Source: Saccharospirillum sp.
Lineage (GTDB): Bacteria; Pseudomonadota; Gammaproteobacteria; Pseudomonadales; Natronospirillaceae
Direction of reading: 5' to 3'
NCBI GenBank assembly: GCA_022565595.1
Contig: JAIUML010000007.1
Span: 112,932-176,931 of the forward strand
Length of the DNA stretch: 64,000 nucleotides
Below the pieces are notes generated by a model. It saw only the letters and a program-made list of their open reading frames with translations. It did not search any database and was not told the origin of the DNA. A program made the translations under genes and the position numbers. Positions 26,063-35,211 of this stretch are shown here, piece after piece (position 1 is the stretch's first letter; each line of letters begins with the position of its first letter).

Positions 26063-26533
26063 TCAACGCGACAGTGGTATACCGAATTTGCGATAAACAA
26101 AGCTCATCAACCAGGCAGGCCCGATCAACAGAAACTGTATATCTTCAAAAAAGCTGGGTTTCTTGCCTTCAATTTTATGCCCCACAAACTGCCCTATCCA
26201 GGCAAGAACAAAAACGATCATGGCAAAAGCCCACAGGGGCAAGCTCAGCGCGAGTGATTGATAGAAGAGAATCAAGGCAACACTGAGCGCAGCAATCACC
26301 CCCATACCAAGAGTCAGAGTCCAGGACAGTCGTGCGTAGAAAAGGATGCTGATGGCGATCAAGATTGTGGCAGCATTCAGCCAGGGCAAGGTGGAATAGC
26401 CCAGAGGCCAAAGCAACGCCAGAACCGACCAAAGAATGACCGGAACACAGACCCAATGGATCTGTTTATTAACAGGATTCTGATGGCTTTCGCCGTACTC
26501 GCTCAACCATTGCTCTACGGGTTTATTCAGCAT
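26063..26533 (-). CDS. DUF962 / Mpo1-like membrane protein
   Basis: A 156-residue membrane protein of the DUF962 (Mpo1-like) family. The N-terminus has EQWLSEYGESHQNPVNKQIH, whose two histidines belong to the conserved metal-binding set, and a further HKIEGKKPSFFEDIQFLLIGP closes the family pattern. Four hydrophobic segments lie between. The yeast homologue Mpo1 is an iron-dependent 2-hydroxy fatty acid dioxygenase; bacterial roles are not established. The ATG at 26533 is preferred over a TTG 30 bp upstream because GGAGG precedes it. Confidence 0.9.
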   Translation of the reverse strand: MLNKPVEQWLSEYGESHQNPVNKQIHWVCVPVILWSVLALLWPLGYSTLPWLNAATILIAISILFYARLSWTLTLGMGVIAALSVALILFYQSLALSLPLWAFAMIVFVLAWIGQFVGHKIEGKKPSFFEDIQFLLIGPAWLMSFVYRKFGIPLSR

Positions 26534-26716
26534 TGCAACCTCCGGACTCTTGTTCTTGTCCAATCATGTTACGACCGGAACAACACAACATCCAGATCAG
26601 AGATTTTTTGAGGCGCAAAAAGACATCGGATTCTTGATCAACCCAAAGACTTGTGACACCCGGTCATTAAACCGGGCGCAACAGACTACTTGATGCCGAG
26701 CGACTTGCCGGACTTG

Positions 26717-26962
26717 TCAGTTGTCGCTCAGTACCGCAACCCCTTTCATAGCCAGTTCTTCCCGAACTTCAGGACGGGCAAGGCGATCAAGTGACAGTCG
26801 GTTTCCACGACGACGAGACTTGTGCTTGCTCACTGCGCCCAAAAAGGCTAAAAAAGATTTCTTTGCGGGTTCGTTCTTCTCCATTGGTTTCACCTTGGAA
26901 TCATCATTCTGATGGTTAGTACCCTGGTTACCGTCAGATGCGTCATTTTCAGTTGGGTACAT
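26717..26962 (-). CDS. Small basic hypothetical protein
   Basis: An open frame of 81 residues, not recognised. The first third is rich in Asn, Asp and Gln. The rest is basic and ordered-looking (SKHKSRRRGNRLSLDRLARP). A second ATG at 26884 with AAGGTG upstream would give a 55-residue protein and has the better ribosome site. There is no signal peptide or membrane segment. It stands alone between DUF962 and DUF1631 genes on the same strand. Whether it is translated is uncertain. Confidence 0.5.
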   Translation of the reverse strand: MYPTENDASDGNQGTNHQNDDSKVKPMEKNEPAKKSFLAFLGAVSKHKSRRRGNRLSLDRLARPEVREELAMKGVAVLSDN

Positions 26963-27335
26963 GGATACTGTAATCTCACTCCCGTCATTTATCTGTACAT
27001 AGTTTCGACAAACATTTATAACCTGGCGTCCATAATCAGGCTGTTCGCCATAAAATCCTCCCTGTATTCGCCTTCAGGCCTTCAATTAGCGTTTTCTTAC
27101 ATTTACGCCAGCCCCCACCATATGGGGGCTCCTTACTCGGGTCCACTTTCGTCAGGATTGTTGACAAAATCAGCCCTAATAAAGCATTTACAGCTCTAAC
27201 TAATGGGGTTGGGGCAGGCAAAAATAAGTCAACCCCTTGAACCGGGAAATAGTATTTTATCCTCTAAAATCAATGGATTAGAGGCAGTGGTGAGAGAGGC
27301 AGTCTGGCGCCGAAAACCATCGGCGCCAGAGGATT
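26963..27335. other. 373-bp gap with two hairpins, no gene seen
   Basis: Holds an 8-bp hairpin AGCCCCCA/TGGGGGCT at 27110-27130 and an 11-bp hairpin at 27303-27330 next to the DUF1631 stop. The first may end or precede the small-protein transcript; it lacks a T-run. No homologous element to the type I/II repeats and no credible coding frame was found. Confidence 0.5.
27303..27330 (-). terminator. Hairpin after the DUF1631 gene
   Basis: A perfect 11-bp stem TCTGGCGCCGA/TCGGCGCCAGA with a six-base loop lies 5 bp beyond the DUF1631 stop on the minus strand. It is followed by CTGCCTCTCTC rather than a T-run, so it is terminator-like but not a textbook intrinsic terminator. Confidence 0.5.
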
Positions 27336-29558
27336 TTAATGATGGGATGGCTGGGGTTTTATGTCCTGTACAATGCTGTCGATCACTCGATCAAAGAGCG
27401 GTGCGTCGTCGAGCGGACGAATGCTGTCGTTACGCAGCGCCATGGCCAGGCCAATGGCTGAGCGCTCGGCAATACGATCCCCTTTGTAATTGGTAAACAC
27501 AAATTTGGAACGCGCACCAACAACGTGTGATAGACAACCACGCTCCATACGGCCTTCTTTGACTTCAATTTCAAACCAGACTCCTTCCTCGAGCTCGTCG
27601 ACTCTGTCCATGTAATACGTCAAATCTGCTGGCTTGTGTTGCACCACAGGCTCATCAACCGGAAGTGGTGCGGGTGCTTCAATAATGGTGTCTGCCTTGG
27701 CAGACTTTTCTTCAAAGGCATCCAGCTTGGCCTGAGCTTCCCAGACGTCTTCATTCAGAGGTTGCCGCTCTATCTGGTGCAAATCCTGAATCGCTTCGAT
27801 CCAGGAGCTTCTGTCTGCTTCGCTAACGCCAATGGCCTTGAGGCCATCTCGTAAACCATTCAACATGGCCGGTGCCACTTTCCGGAAGCGCTCAGCCTGC
27901 GAAACCTGAACATTGGCCTGAACACTCCAGAGCAGTTCTCTGGCGATTCGAGCACTGTTCTTCCAGGATTTGCCTTCACCATGTTGGCGAAAAATGGCTT
28001 TCATTACTCGATACCAATGCTTCTCGAGCAAGGTCCGAACCACCATAGGTGGCGTTTCGTCGGCCAACAAGGCATCCATGAACAGCCGTGCGCGATCCTG
28101 TTTCTGGTGTTCTTCGTACTTTGAGTCTTCTTCAGCTTTCAGCGGCTCAAGGTGGGCATCCTGTTCATTCTTGTATTGCTCATAGAGCGTATTGAACTCG
28201 GCCAGAGCCTCATCAAAAAGCGTCAGGTCTGTTTCGAACTCCTGATTCAGCCGAACAACAATGCCTTCCATACCTTCCAGCAAGGCATCGTCATCTATTT
28301 CTGCATCGGGCTCCCAGCCAGAAGCTGCCCTGGCCATGCGATTGAGCAGCAAACGTGCACTGTGATGGGTATCGGTAAAAAAATGTTTGTCGAGCAAGGC
28401 GACCTTGATGATCGGAATCTGCATTCTGGCCATCAGTTGCTTCATATGAGAAGAGAGCTTTTCATCGTCGAGTATGTACTCGAACAGCATGGCCACCAGA
28501 GAAATGGTGCCGGAATCTTCAAAACCTGCGGCCTGTGATGTAATGGCACTGGCTTGAGCGTGCGTCCAACGCTTGAGTTCAGCCACATCACGAGTCGCTG
28601 GCGCTGCCTGCATTTGAATCTGGCTCAAACTGCCCAACAGGACATCCAGTGTCGAAGCGTCCAGTTGAATGCCAGAGCCACCAGAACCAGCGCTGCCGCC
28701 ATAGCCACCAGCGTAACCACCAGACATCATTCCCCGGGCACCGCCAGAGTGGCCAGAGAATCCGCCCATGGCTGGACCACTGCCGGATGGCTCAGCATTG
28801 CGTTGCGCAAGCAATTGGCTTAACTGCTCAAGGGTGTGCGACTGACCATTGTCTGAAGAGTCGCCACGGCCGTGAATCAATTTCAGGTTTGGCAGAATAC
28901 CTTCCTCTACCAGCCAACGGTTGCTGGCTTGATAGTACTGAACCAGCTTAGGACCCGCCTGTTTGTCGAACAACCGGAACAGCATCAAAACAGTTTTAAG
29001 AGGACACTCGATGCTGCTCAACCCGTCAAACATGGCAGAGCCGAGTGCTCGGGCGTTAAAGGGTGTGTTTTCATCGCGCAGCTCTTTCTTGCCGATGAGC
29101 ACACCCAAACGTTCGCGAAATGCCAGCCAATCGTCTGATGACTGTTCAATCACCCTGTTGCTGAAACTGTCTATGGCGAGGCTGCGTTCCAGCGTCTCGT
29201 CACCCATCAGGGAGAGCTCTGTGCCCAGCTCTGCTTCGCCCGAGCCGGCGTCTTCAAACCTTCCGTTCAGTTGCTGCTCTACTCGCTGCTTCATGGTGCT
29301 CAGGACAGAACGGCGAACGGCGTCTTTTTCAAGGCGCAAAGCCCGGAGGTGTTCGAAATAGGCCGCTGATTCGAGGCCATCGTTGGTTTTTTCTGCCCAC
29401 TCGAACAGGAAGTCATCCGCTTTTGAGAAGAAGCTATCCAGCAAGCCCGGCAGTTGATCCAGAAAACGTCGAGATAGGGCCTGCAACCGGGTATTGTCAA
29501 CCGGTGGCTGAACGGTCGACCGGTGATCGCTAAGGCGGGTCACTTTGGCTGTGTTCAT
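27336..29558 (-). CDS. DUF1631 family protein
   Basis: A 740-residue cytoplasmic protein of the DUF1631 family, common in gammaproteobacteria and of unknown function. The N-terminal half is helical (LQALSRRFLDQLPGLLDSFF). A Gly/Ser/Met-rich linker spans about residues 265-298 (GGYAGGYGGSAGSGG). The C-terminus (about 660-740) has a PilZ-like beta module starting GVWFEIEVKEGRMERG and ending in IVQDIKP. Other DUF1631 proteins occur near cyclic-di-GMP and motility genes, but nothing adjacent here supports a specific role. Single gene. Confidence 0.9.
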   Translation of the reverse strand: MNTAKVTRLSDHRSTVQPPVDNTRLQALSRRFLDQLPGLLDSFFSKADDFLFEWAEKTNDGLESAAYFEHLRALRLEKDAVRRSVLSTMKQRVEQQLNGRFEDAGSGEAELGTELSLMGDETLERSLAIDSFSNRVIEQSSDDWLAFRERLGVLIGKKELRDENTPFNARALGSAMFDGLSSIECPLKTVLMLFRLFDKQAGPKLVQYYQASNRWLVEEGILPNLKLIHGRGDSSDNGQSHTLEQLSQLLAQRNAEPSGSGPAMGGFSGHSGGARGMMSGGYAGGYGGSAGSGGSGIQLDASTLDVLLGSLSQIQMQAAPATRDVAELKRWTHAQASAITSQAAGFEDSGTISLVAMLFEYILDDEKLSSHMKQLMARMQIPIIKVALLDKHFFTDTHHSARLLLNRMARAASGWEPDAEIDDDALLEGMEGIVVRLNQEFETDLTLFDEALAEFNTLYEQYKNEQDAHLEPLKAEEDSKYEEHQKQDRARLFMDALLADETPPMVVRTLLEKHWYRVMKAIFRQHGEGKSWKNSARIARELLWSVQANVQVSQAERFRKVAPAMLNGLRDGLKAIGVSEADRSSWIEAIQDLHQIERQPLNEDVWEAQAKLDAFEEKSAKADTIIEAPAPLPVDEPVVQHKPADLTYYMDRVDELEEGVWFEIEVKEGRMERGCLSHVVGARSKFVFTNYKGDRIAERSAIGLAMALRNDSIRPLDDAPLFDRVIDSIVQDIKPQPSHH

Positions 29559-29889
29559 GAGTCTCTATCGCAACCTGATTAAGTAACAGTGAATGATCGA
29601 AACGATACCACTAATTGCTCTATTTGCGGGGGACTGGATCACCTTTTGAGCGCTGTGCCGAGACGACTTTTTAATATTGTAGACTGCGTCACGTTACTGT
29701 CGAAAATGCTGCAGATCAACCGTCAATAAAACGACGGCCATCAGGTGTCAAATATACTCAAGTCCGGTTTTGATGTTTCTTTGACACCTCAAGATTCCAC
29801 TCCGCCACCCCATCCGAGGTTACAGTTTGTCACTTGCTGCTGCTGCTTCCTATCCGCTTTAATGAGGCAAATCCTGAAGAGACGATGAC
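29559..29889. other. 331-bp divergent gap with a spaced inverted repeat
   Basis: Separates the divergent DUF1631 and Gfo/Idh/MocA genes. The only structure seen is a perfect 10-bp inverted repeat, AGGTGTCAAA at 29743-29752 and TTTGACACCT at 29780-29789, 27 bp apart, about 100 bp before the oxidoreductase start. It could be a pair of operator half-sites. Confidence 0.5.
29743..29789. promoter_or_regulatory. Candidate paired half-sites upstream of the oxidoreductase gene
   Basis: Perfect 10-bp inverted repeat AGGTGTCAAA/TTTGACACCT with 27 bp between arms. The centre-to-centre distance of 37 bp is between three and four helical turns. No regulator gene is adjacent, so the binding protein is unknown. 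It might also be a chance repeat. Confidence 0.3.
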
Positions 29890-30954
29890 ATGCCAGCACA
29901 CCCCATTCGTTGTGGATTAATCGGTTATGGCTTATCGGGGCGCGTTTTTCACGCCCCCTTTGTAACACTACTGGAGGCATTCAAACTCCAGGCCGTTATG
30001 ACACGGGATGGCCAGAGCGTCCTTGATCGCTACCCGGACGCCCGCATAGAGTCGACGAGCGAAGCCTTGTTCGCCGCTGACGACATAGATCTGATCATTA
30101 TTACGGCGCCCAACCACCTGCATTTCAGTCTGGCACAGGCAGCATTGAACGCCGGTAAAGATGTAGTACTGGAAAAGCCGGCAGTTACCCGCCTGGCCGA
30201 CATGGAGTCCCTGTCATTGCTGGCGAAAACCAGGGGCAAGGTGCTCAGTGTCTATCAGAATCGTCGTTTCGACGGCGACTTTCTGCAGCTTGAAAAGCTG
30301 GTTTCTGGTGGCTCGCTGGGTCAACTGAAGCATCTGGACTCCAGATTCGACCGATTCCGCCCTACCCCTCAACAGCGCTGGAGAGAACAGCCTGGTGAAG
30401 GCACCGGCATTTTCTGGGATCTGGGCCCTCATTTGATGGATCAAGCCCTGGCTCTGCTGGGCCCACCCATTGCGCTACAGGCCAGTTTGCAAACGCTCAG
30501 AGAAGGCGGCCAGACCACCGATTGGTTTGAAGTTGAACTCGACTATGCGGGCACAAAAGTAGTGCTCGGCTCTACGCCTTTTGAGGCAGGCCCCATGCGA
30601 CGCTTCAACGCACGCTTTACTGAAGGCAGTTGGCAATGCTGGGGGCTGGACCCGCAAGAGGAAGCGCTGCGCGCCGATCAGATGCCCTGGCATTCAGGCT
30701 ATCCCGATGCCGGAACCAGCCAACAAGCCAGTCGGCACCAGTTGTCTGGCGAGGGTGCGGTCGTCAGCACCGATGATGCGCCCGAACCGGGCCACTACCG
30801 ACACTATTACCATGGTCTGGCACAAGCGATTAATACGGGAAGCCCGCCACCGGTCAGCCTGCACGACGCTTGCGCGTTGATATACGGCCTCGAGCTAGCT
30901 GAGCAATCCAGCCAACTCGGCAAGAGACTGAACTGGGATTATCCAGGAGGCTGA
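29890..30954 (+). CDS. Gfo/Idh/MocA family oxidoreductase
   Basis: A 354-residue NAD(P)-dependent oxidoreductase similar to the YdgJ/YhhX branch. The N-terminal Rossmann motif is RCGLIGYGLSGRVFHAPF, and the conserved catalytic lysine lies in VVLEKPAV. The C-terminal beta-sheet domain begins near residue 125. Members oxidise or isomerise sugars and cyclitols. It is not linked to other sugar genes in an operon, and the next gene converges and overlaps by 16 bp, so the substrate remains open. Confidence 0.93.
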   Translation: MPAHPIRCGLIGYGLSGRVFHAPFVTLLEAFKLQAVMTRDGQSVLDRYPDARIESTSEALFAADDIDLIIITAPNHLHFSLAQAALNAGKDVVLEKPAVTRLADMESLSLLAKTRGKVLSVYQNRRFDGDFLQLEKLVSGGSLGQLKHLDSRFDRFRPTPQQRWREQPGEGTGIFWDLGPHLMDQALALLGPPIALQASLQTLREGGQTTDWFEVELDYAGTKVVLGSTPFEAGPMRRFNARFTEGSWQCWGLDPQEEALRADQMPWHSGYPDAGTSQQASRHQLSGEGAVVSTDDAPEPGHYRHYYHGLAQAINTGSPPPVSLHDACALIYGLELAEQSSQLGKRLNWDYPGG

Positions 30955-32858
30955 TTCAATCGCTCAGCCAGTTCATCCAGAACGGCCGGGTCGTCTATGG
31001 TCGATGGCACAGCGTAGTCTTCGCCATTGGCCAGTTGCCGCAAGGTTCGACGCAGAATCTTGCCCGAGCGCGTTTTAGGCAATCGAGGAACGACCTGCGC
31101 CTGTTTGAAACAGGCCACCGCTCCAATCTGTGCTCGAACCAGAGCGACCAGCTCTTCGCAAACGGCCTGTTCTGTTTGCTCGCAACCGTCTTTCAATACG
31201 ACCAGGCCCAGCGGCACCTGGCCCTTGAGTTCATCATCGATTGCGAAAACAGCGCATTCTGCCACAGCAGGATGAGACGCCACGATCTCCTCCATTTCGC
31301 CCGTCGATAAGCGGTGGCCAGCGACATTGATGACGTCGTCAATACGCCCCATGACAAAGAGGAAACCCTCCTCATCGAAATAGCCACCATCGCCCGTCAG
31401 ATAGTAGCCGGGATAGGCCGAAAGATAGGAGGTCAGGAAACGTTGATCATCTTGCCAGATGGTCTGCAAACAGCCCGGCGGCAAGGGTTGCCGGATGCAT
31501 ACAGCGCCTTGTTGTGTGGGTGCACAGGGCTGCCCATCCGGATCAAGCACGCTGACATGAAAGCCCGGCGTTGGCACCGTTGCAGAACCGGGCTTTTCCT
31601 CCATCACCTCGAGACCTACAGGGTTACAAGCAATGGCCCAACCGGTTTCCGTTTGCCACCAGTGGTCCAGTACCGGCAAACCGGTTCGCTCTTTTAACCA
31701 GTGGTAAGTTGGCGGGTCGAGGCGCTCACCGGCCAGGAACAGACGTTTCAAGCAGCTCAGGTCATACCTGGCCATCTGTTCACCGTTCGGGTCTTCTTTC
31801 TTGACCGCGCGGAAGGCCGTCGGCGCAGTAAAGAGCGCCGTGACCTTGTGTTCACTGATGACTCGCCAGAAGGCACCCGCATCTGGAGTTTTCACTGGCT
31901 TACCCTCGTAGAGAACCGAGGTACAGCCATAGATCAGCGGACCATAAACAATGTAGGAATGACCGACAACCCAGCCAACGTCAGAAGCAGCCCAGAACAC
32001 CTCACCCGGCCTCATGCCATAGACCACCTCCATGCTGTAGTGCATGGCAACCGCATGACCACCGTTGTCTCGAACAACCCCCTTGGGCTTTCCGGTGGTT
32101 CCTGAGGTGTAAAGAATATAGAGTGGATCAGTTGCCTTGACGGGAACGGCATCTACCGGAGCCGACTGCAGTTCAAGGGTCATCCAGTCATGATCGCGGC
32201 CTTCCTGGAGCTCCGCTTTGGCCTGAGGCCGTTGCAATATCAAGCAAGCATCTGGTTGGTGGCTGGCCGCAGACAGGGCGTTATCGAGCAAAGGTTTGTA
32301 GCGAATGACCTTATCAACCTCGATTCCGCAGGAGGCCGAAAGCACGACTCTGGGCTTGGCATCATCTATACGCACAGCCAGCTCATGCGCCGCAAAGCCA
32401 CCAAATACAACGGAATGGATGGCACCAAGGCGGGCACAGGCCAACATCCCTATTACCGCTTCCGGCACCATTGGCATGTAAATCACCACTCGGTCGCCGC
32501 GCTGAACACCGAGACTCGCCAAAGCCCCGGCCAGTTTCGACACGCGCTGGGTCAACTGTGAGAAAGTGATGGTTTGCTGGCTTTGCGTAACCGGAGAGTC
32601 ATAAATCAAGGCCGCCTGGTCACCCCGACCCGCTGCGACCTGAGCATCCAACGCCAACCAGGCAGTGTTCAGCTCAGCGTCGGCATACCAGTCGTGACCA
32701 CCATGCGTATTGGAGCTGAGTGCCTTTTGGGGGGCTTTATGCCATTGAATACGCCGGGATTGCTCCATCCAGAAGGCTTCTGGATGAGCATCTGCATCTT
32801 CGTATGCCCGCTGGTAAAAAGAACGAGCGCCTTTATCCACCGTGGAAGTGTCTGACAT
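30939..32858 (-). CDS. prpE: Propionyl-CoA synthetase (PrpE-like acyl-CoA synthetase)
   Basis: A 639-residue AMP-forming acyl-CoA synthetase. The N-terminal ACAS segment SFYQRAYEDADAHPEAFW, the nucleotide loop YTSGTTGKPKGVVRDNGG and the C-terminal acetylatable lysine in PKTRSGKILRRTLRQ are diagnostic. VVRDNGG followed by GPLIYGCTSVLYEGKP points to PrpE rather than Acs. It activates propionate for the methylcitrate or similar pathways. No prpBCD genes are adjacent. The start at 32858 has GGAG in front and matches the family N-terminus; an in-frame extension upstream is unlikely. Confidence 0.9.
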   Translation of the reverse strand: MSDTSTVDKGARSFYQRAYEDADAHPEAFWMEQSRRIQWHKAPQKALSSNTHGGHDWYADAELNTAWLALDAQVAAGRGDQAALIYDSPVTQSQQTITFSQLTQRVSKLAGALASLGVQRGDRVVIYMPMVPEAVIGMLACARLGAIHSVVFGGFAAHELAVRIDDAKPRVVLSASCGIEVDKVIRYKPLLDNALSAASHQPDACLILQRPQAKAELQEGRDHDWMTLELQSAPVDAVPVKATDPLYILYTSGTTGKPKGVVRDNGGHAVAMHYSMEVVYGMRPGEVFWAASDVGWVVGHSYIVYGPLIYGCTSVLYEGKPVKTPDAGAFWRVISEHKVTALFTAPTAFRAVKKEDPNGEQMARYDLSCLKRLFLAGERLDPPTYHWLKERTGLPVLDHWWQTETGWAIACNPVGLEVMEEKPGSATVPTPGFHVSVLDPDGQPCAPTQQGAVCIRQPLPPGCLQTIWQDDQRFLTSYLSAYPGYYLTGDGGYFDEEGFLFVMGRIDDVINVAGHRLSTGEMEEIVASHPAVAECAVFAIDDELKGQVPLGLVVLKDGCEQTEQAVCEELVALVRAQIGAVACFKQAQVVPRLPKTRSGKILRRTLRQLANGEDYAVPSTIDDPAVLDELAERLNQPPG

Positions 32859-32966
32859 AACCAGCTCCGCTACCCTTGTTATTGTTCGGTTGATCTGCAG
32901 TCTGAACAATTGGGTATCTGGATGCCACTAGACCATAGGCTAAGGGTTGAGTAATGCTCAGATCGA

Positions 32967-33824
32967 TTATGGATCTTGCGGGTTTTGTTCTTGCCACAAT
33001 GCCAGGCCTTGCTTCAGAGCCTGTTCATTAAAACCCTCTCGATCCAGTTCAGTCATGATCTGAGTAATACGGCCGCGTAAATAGCCGGTATTGCATTCCG
33101 ATCGATGTGACACCCCAAGAAAAAGCGCCTCCTGACTGACCGGTGGTTCAAGGCTATGCAATTGTTGATCAAGACCGAGGCGAGTGGTGTAAGCCTGGCC
33201 GGGAAAGTCTTCGTACAGAACGTAGTCGACGCGACTTTGCGCCAACATCCGAAAGGCCTGCTCCAGGCTGGCTACAGGTTCAATGCGGAGATTCTGCACC
33301 ATATACTGATCAAACACCTGACCGAAGCTGTTATTGATCACCGTCGAACCCCGATGTGGTATCAGGTCTGATCGCTCAGAGTAACCCAGATCCGTTTGCT
33401 GGCGCGTCCACACTACACTGCGGGTGGTCAAAAAAGCAGGGTAGATATAGTCCATATATTCCAGTCGAGGCAGCGTCAGAAAGGCACCTGCCATCAAGTC
33501 TACTCGCCCGGCTCGAACTTCCTCCTGAGAGCGTGACCAGGGGCCAACAAATATCAGGTCAATGGGCACATCCAAACGTTTGCTGATTTCTTCAAAAATC
33601 AGAGCATTGGCGCCGATCAATCGCCTGGGATCATCCGGAGACTGCCACAGGTATGGGGGGTACTCCGGATTGCCCGTTGCCGTCAGCCGATCACAGGTCT
33701 GGCTTGTTTGCTGCACCTGAGCCACGCCAAACGTGGCCCAGTAAAGAGGCAGTAAAAACACTAACAGTTTTTTGACAGCTGAATGCACGAGTTGGAACCA
33801 CCCTGGACGTTCAACTGACAGCAT
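32967..33824 (-). CDS. Periplasmic substrate-binding protein, family 3
   Basis: A 285-residue exported protein with a hydrophobic signal (LLVFLLPLYWATFGVAQ) and the two-lobed family 3 solute-binding fold: EYPPYLW, GANALIFEEISKRLDVPI, then VRAGRVDLMAGAFLTLPR. No polar amino acid permease or ATPase is nearby. It follows the GH1 gene by 34 bp on the same strand and may be co-transcribed with the cellodextrin operon, but the fold suggests amino acid-like ligands or a sensory role. The ATG at 33824 follows AGGAAG and is preferred over an upstream TTG. Confidence 0.85.
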   Translation of the reverse strand: MLSVERPGWFQLVHSAVKKLLVFLLPLYWATFGVAQVQQTSQTCDRLTATGNPEYPPYLWQSPDDPRRLIGANALIFEEISKRLDVPIDLIFVGPWSRSQEEVRAGRVDLMAGAFLTLPRLEYMDYIYPAFLTTRSVVWTRQQTDLGYSERSDLIPHRGSTVINNSFGQVFDQYMVQNLRIEPVASLEQAFRMLAQSRVDYVLYEDFPGQAYTTRLGLDQQLHSLEPPVSQEALFLGVSHRSECNTGYLRGRITQIMTELDREGFNEQALKQGLALWQEQNPQDP

Positions 33825-33858
33825 AGTGCCAACTTCCTGACTGCACAAGGGTTGCCGA

Positions 33859-35202
33859 TCAGGACCTTGTATACAACATATCCCGAAACCAATTGGCGCT
33901 CATCTTGGGGGTGCGAACCTGTGTTTCATAGTCGACATGGACAAGGCCAAAACGCTGACTGTAGCCTTCTGCCCATTCAAAATTATCCATCAGACTCCAG
34001 GCACAGTAGCCCCTGATATCGACGCCGGCAGCAATGGCGTTGTCGACAGCCTGCAAGTGTTGCTGGTAGTAGTTCAGACGCAAACGATCCGACACCTCAC
34101 CATCGACAACTGGCGAATTGTCCGCAGCTCCGTTTTCAGTGATGTAAATCGGAGGCAACCTTTTGTAGCGCTCCTTGAAGCCAACCAGAAGATCAGTCAA
34201 CGCCTGGGGGTAGATCTCCCATCCGATGTCTGTTCTAGCCACATCGGCCTGTTTTATCGATTGATAATCCTCTGTTATGCCTGGCTCAACCACAGCTCTG
34301 GTATAAAAATTGACACCCAGGAAGTCGAGATGCTGGGCGATTATCTCCATGTCGCCCGGATAACAGCGCGGCATCCACTCGGGGTGACGCTCCTGAACAG
34401 CGGCTGGATACTGACCAGTCAGCAGTGGCTGCAGGAAGAAGTGGCTATTCTCTTCATCGCTGTAGCTGGCTGCATCAACATCAGCAGCGGATTCGGTTGC
34501 CGGATAGGCCGGCGTAAAATTCAGCACTATGCCATGCTGTGCACCGGGAGCGTGTTCCCGCATGATCGGTAACGCCAGACCATGCGCCAACAACAAGTGA
34601 TGAGCAGCCTGGAACCCCAATTGATGATCCTTCAGCCCGGGCGCATGTATCCCCAATCGATAGCCAAGAAAGGCAGAGCACCAGGGCTCATTCAGTGTCG
34701 CATAATAGCGCACTCGATCACCCAGGCGACGAGTGACCTGATCGGCATAATCGGTAAACCTGTAGCTGGTATCTCTGTTTATCCAACCTCCTCGATCTTC
34801 CAGAAATTGCGGCAAGTCCCAGTGGTAAAGAGTCGCCATCGGGACAATGTCACGCTCCAGCAAACCGTCAACCAGTCGTTCGTAAAAGTCGAGTCCTTGC
34901 TGATTCCAGCCTCCGGATTCCGAAGCAATTCTCGGCCATGCGATGGAGAATCGATAGGCATCAAATCCCAGAGACTTGATCAGGTCAAGGTCCTGTTGCC
35001 AACGGTGGAAATGATCGCAGGCCGGCATACCCGTGTCGCCACCAAGCACCTTGCCCGGCGTTGCACAAAAGGTATCCCAGATGCTGGGAACGCGACCACC
35101 AAGGTCCGTTGCACCCTCAATCTGAAAAGACGCAGTTGCCACACCAAACAGAAAATCGTTTCGCCTTAACAACGTCGATCCTTTTGGAATACTGTTACTC
35201 AT
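33859..35202 (-). CDS. Beta-glucosidase, glycoside hydrolase family 1
   Basis: A 447-residue GH1 enzyme. The acid/base glutamate is in TLNEPWC (near residue 170), the nucleophile in YITENGAA (near 358). The N-terminal FLFGVATASFQIEGA is the family signature. With no signal peptide it acts in the cytoplasm, presumably on cellobiose or short cellodextrins brought in by the adjacent ABC importer. It starts 9 bp after the second permease gene behind AGGAG and belongs to the same operon. Confidence 0.96.
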   Translation of the reverse strand: MSNSIPKGSTLLRRNDFLFGVATASFQIEGATDLGGRVPSIWDTFCATPGKVLGGDTGMPACDHFHRWQQDLDLIKSLGFDAYRFSIAWPRIASESGGWNQQGLDFYERLVDGLLERDIVPMATLYHWDLPQFLEDRGGWINRDTSYRFTDYADQVTRRLGDRVRYYATLNEPWCSAFLGYRLGIHAPGLKDHQLGFQAAHHLLLAHGLALPIMREHAPGAQHGIVLNFTPAYPATESAADVDAASYSDEENSHFFLQPLLTGQYPAAVQERHPEWMPRCYPGDMEIIAQHLDFLGVNFYTRAVVEPGITEDYQSIKQADVARTDIGWEIYPQALTDLLVGFKERYKRLPPIYITENGAADNSPVVDGEVSDRLRLNYYQQHLQAVDNAIAAGVDIRGYCAWSLMDNFEWAEGYSQRFGLVHVDYETQVRTPKMSANWFRDMLYTRS

Positions 35203-35211
35203 TTAAAACTC

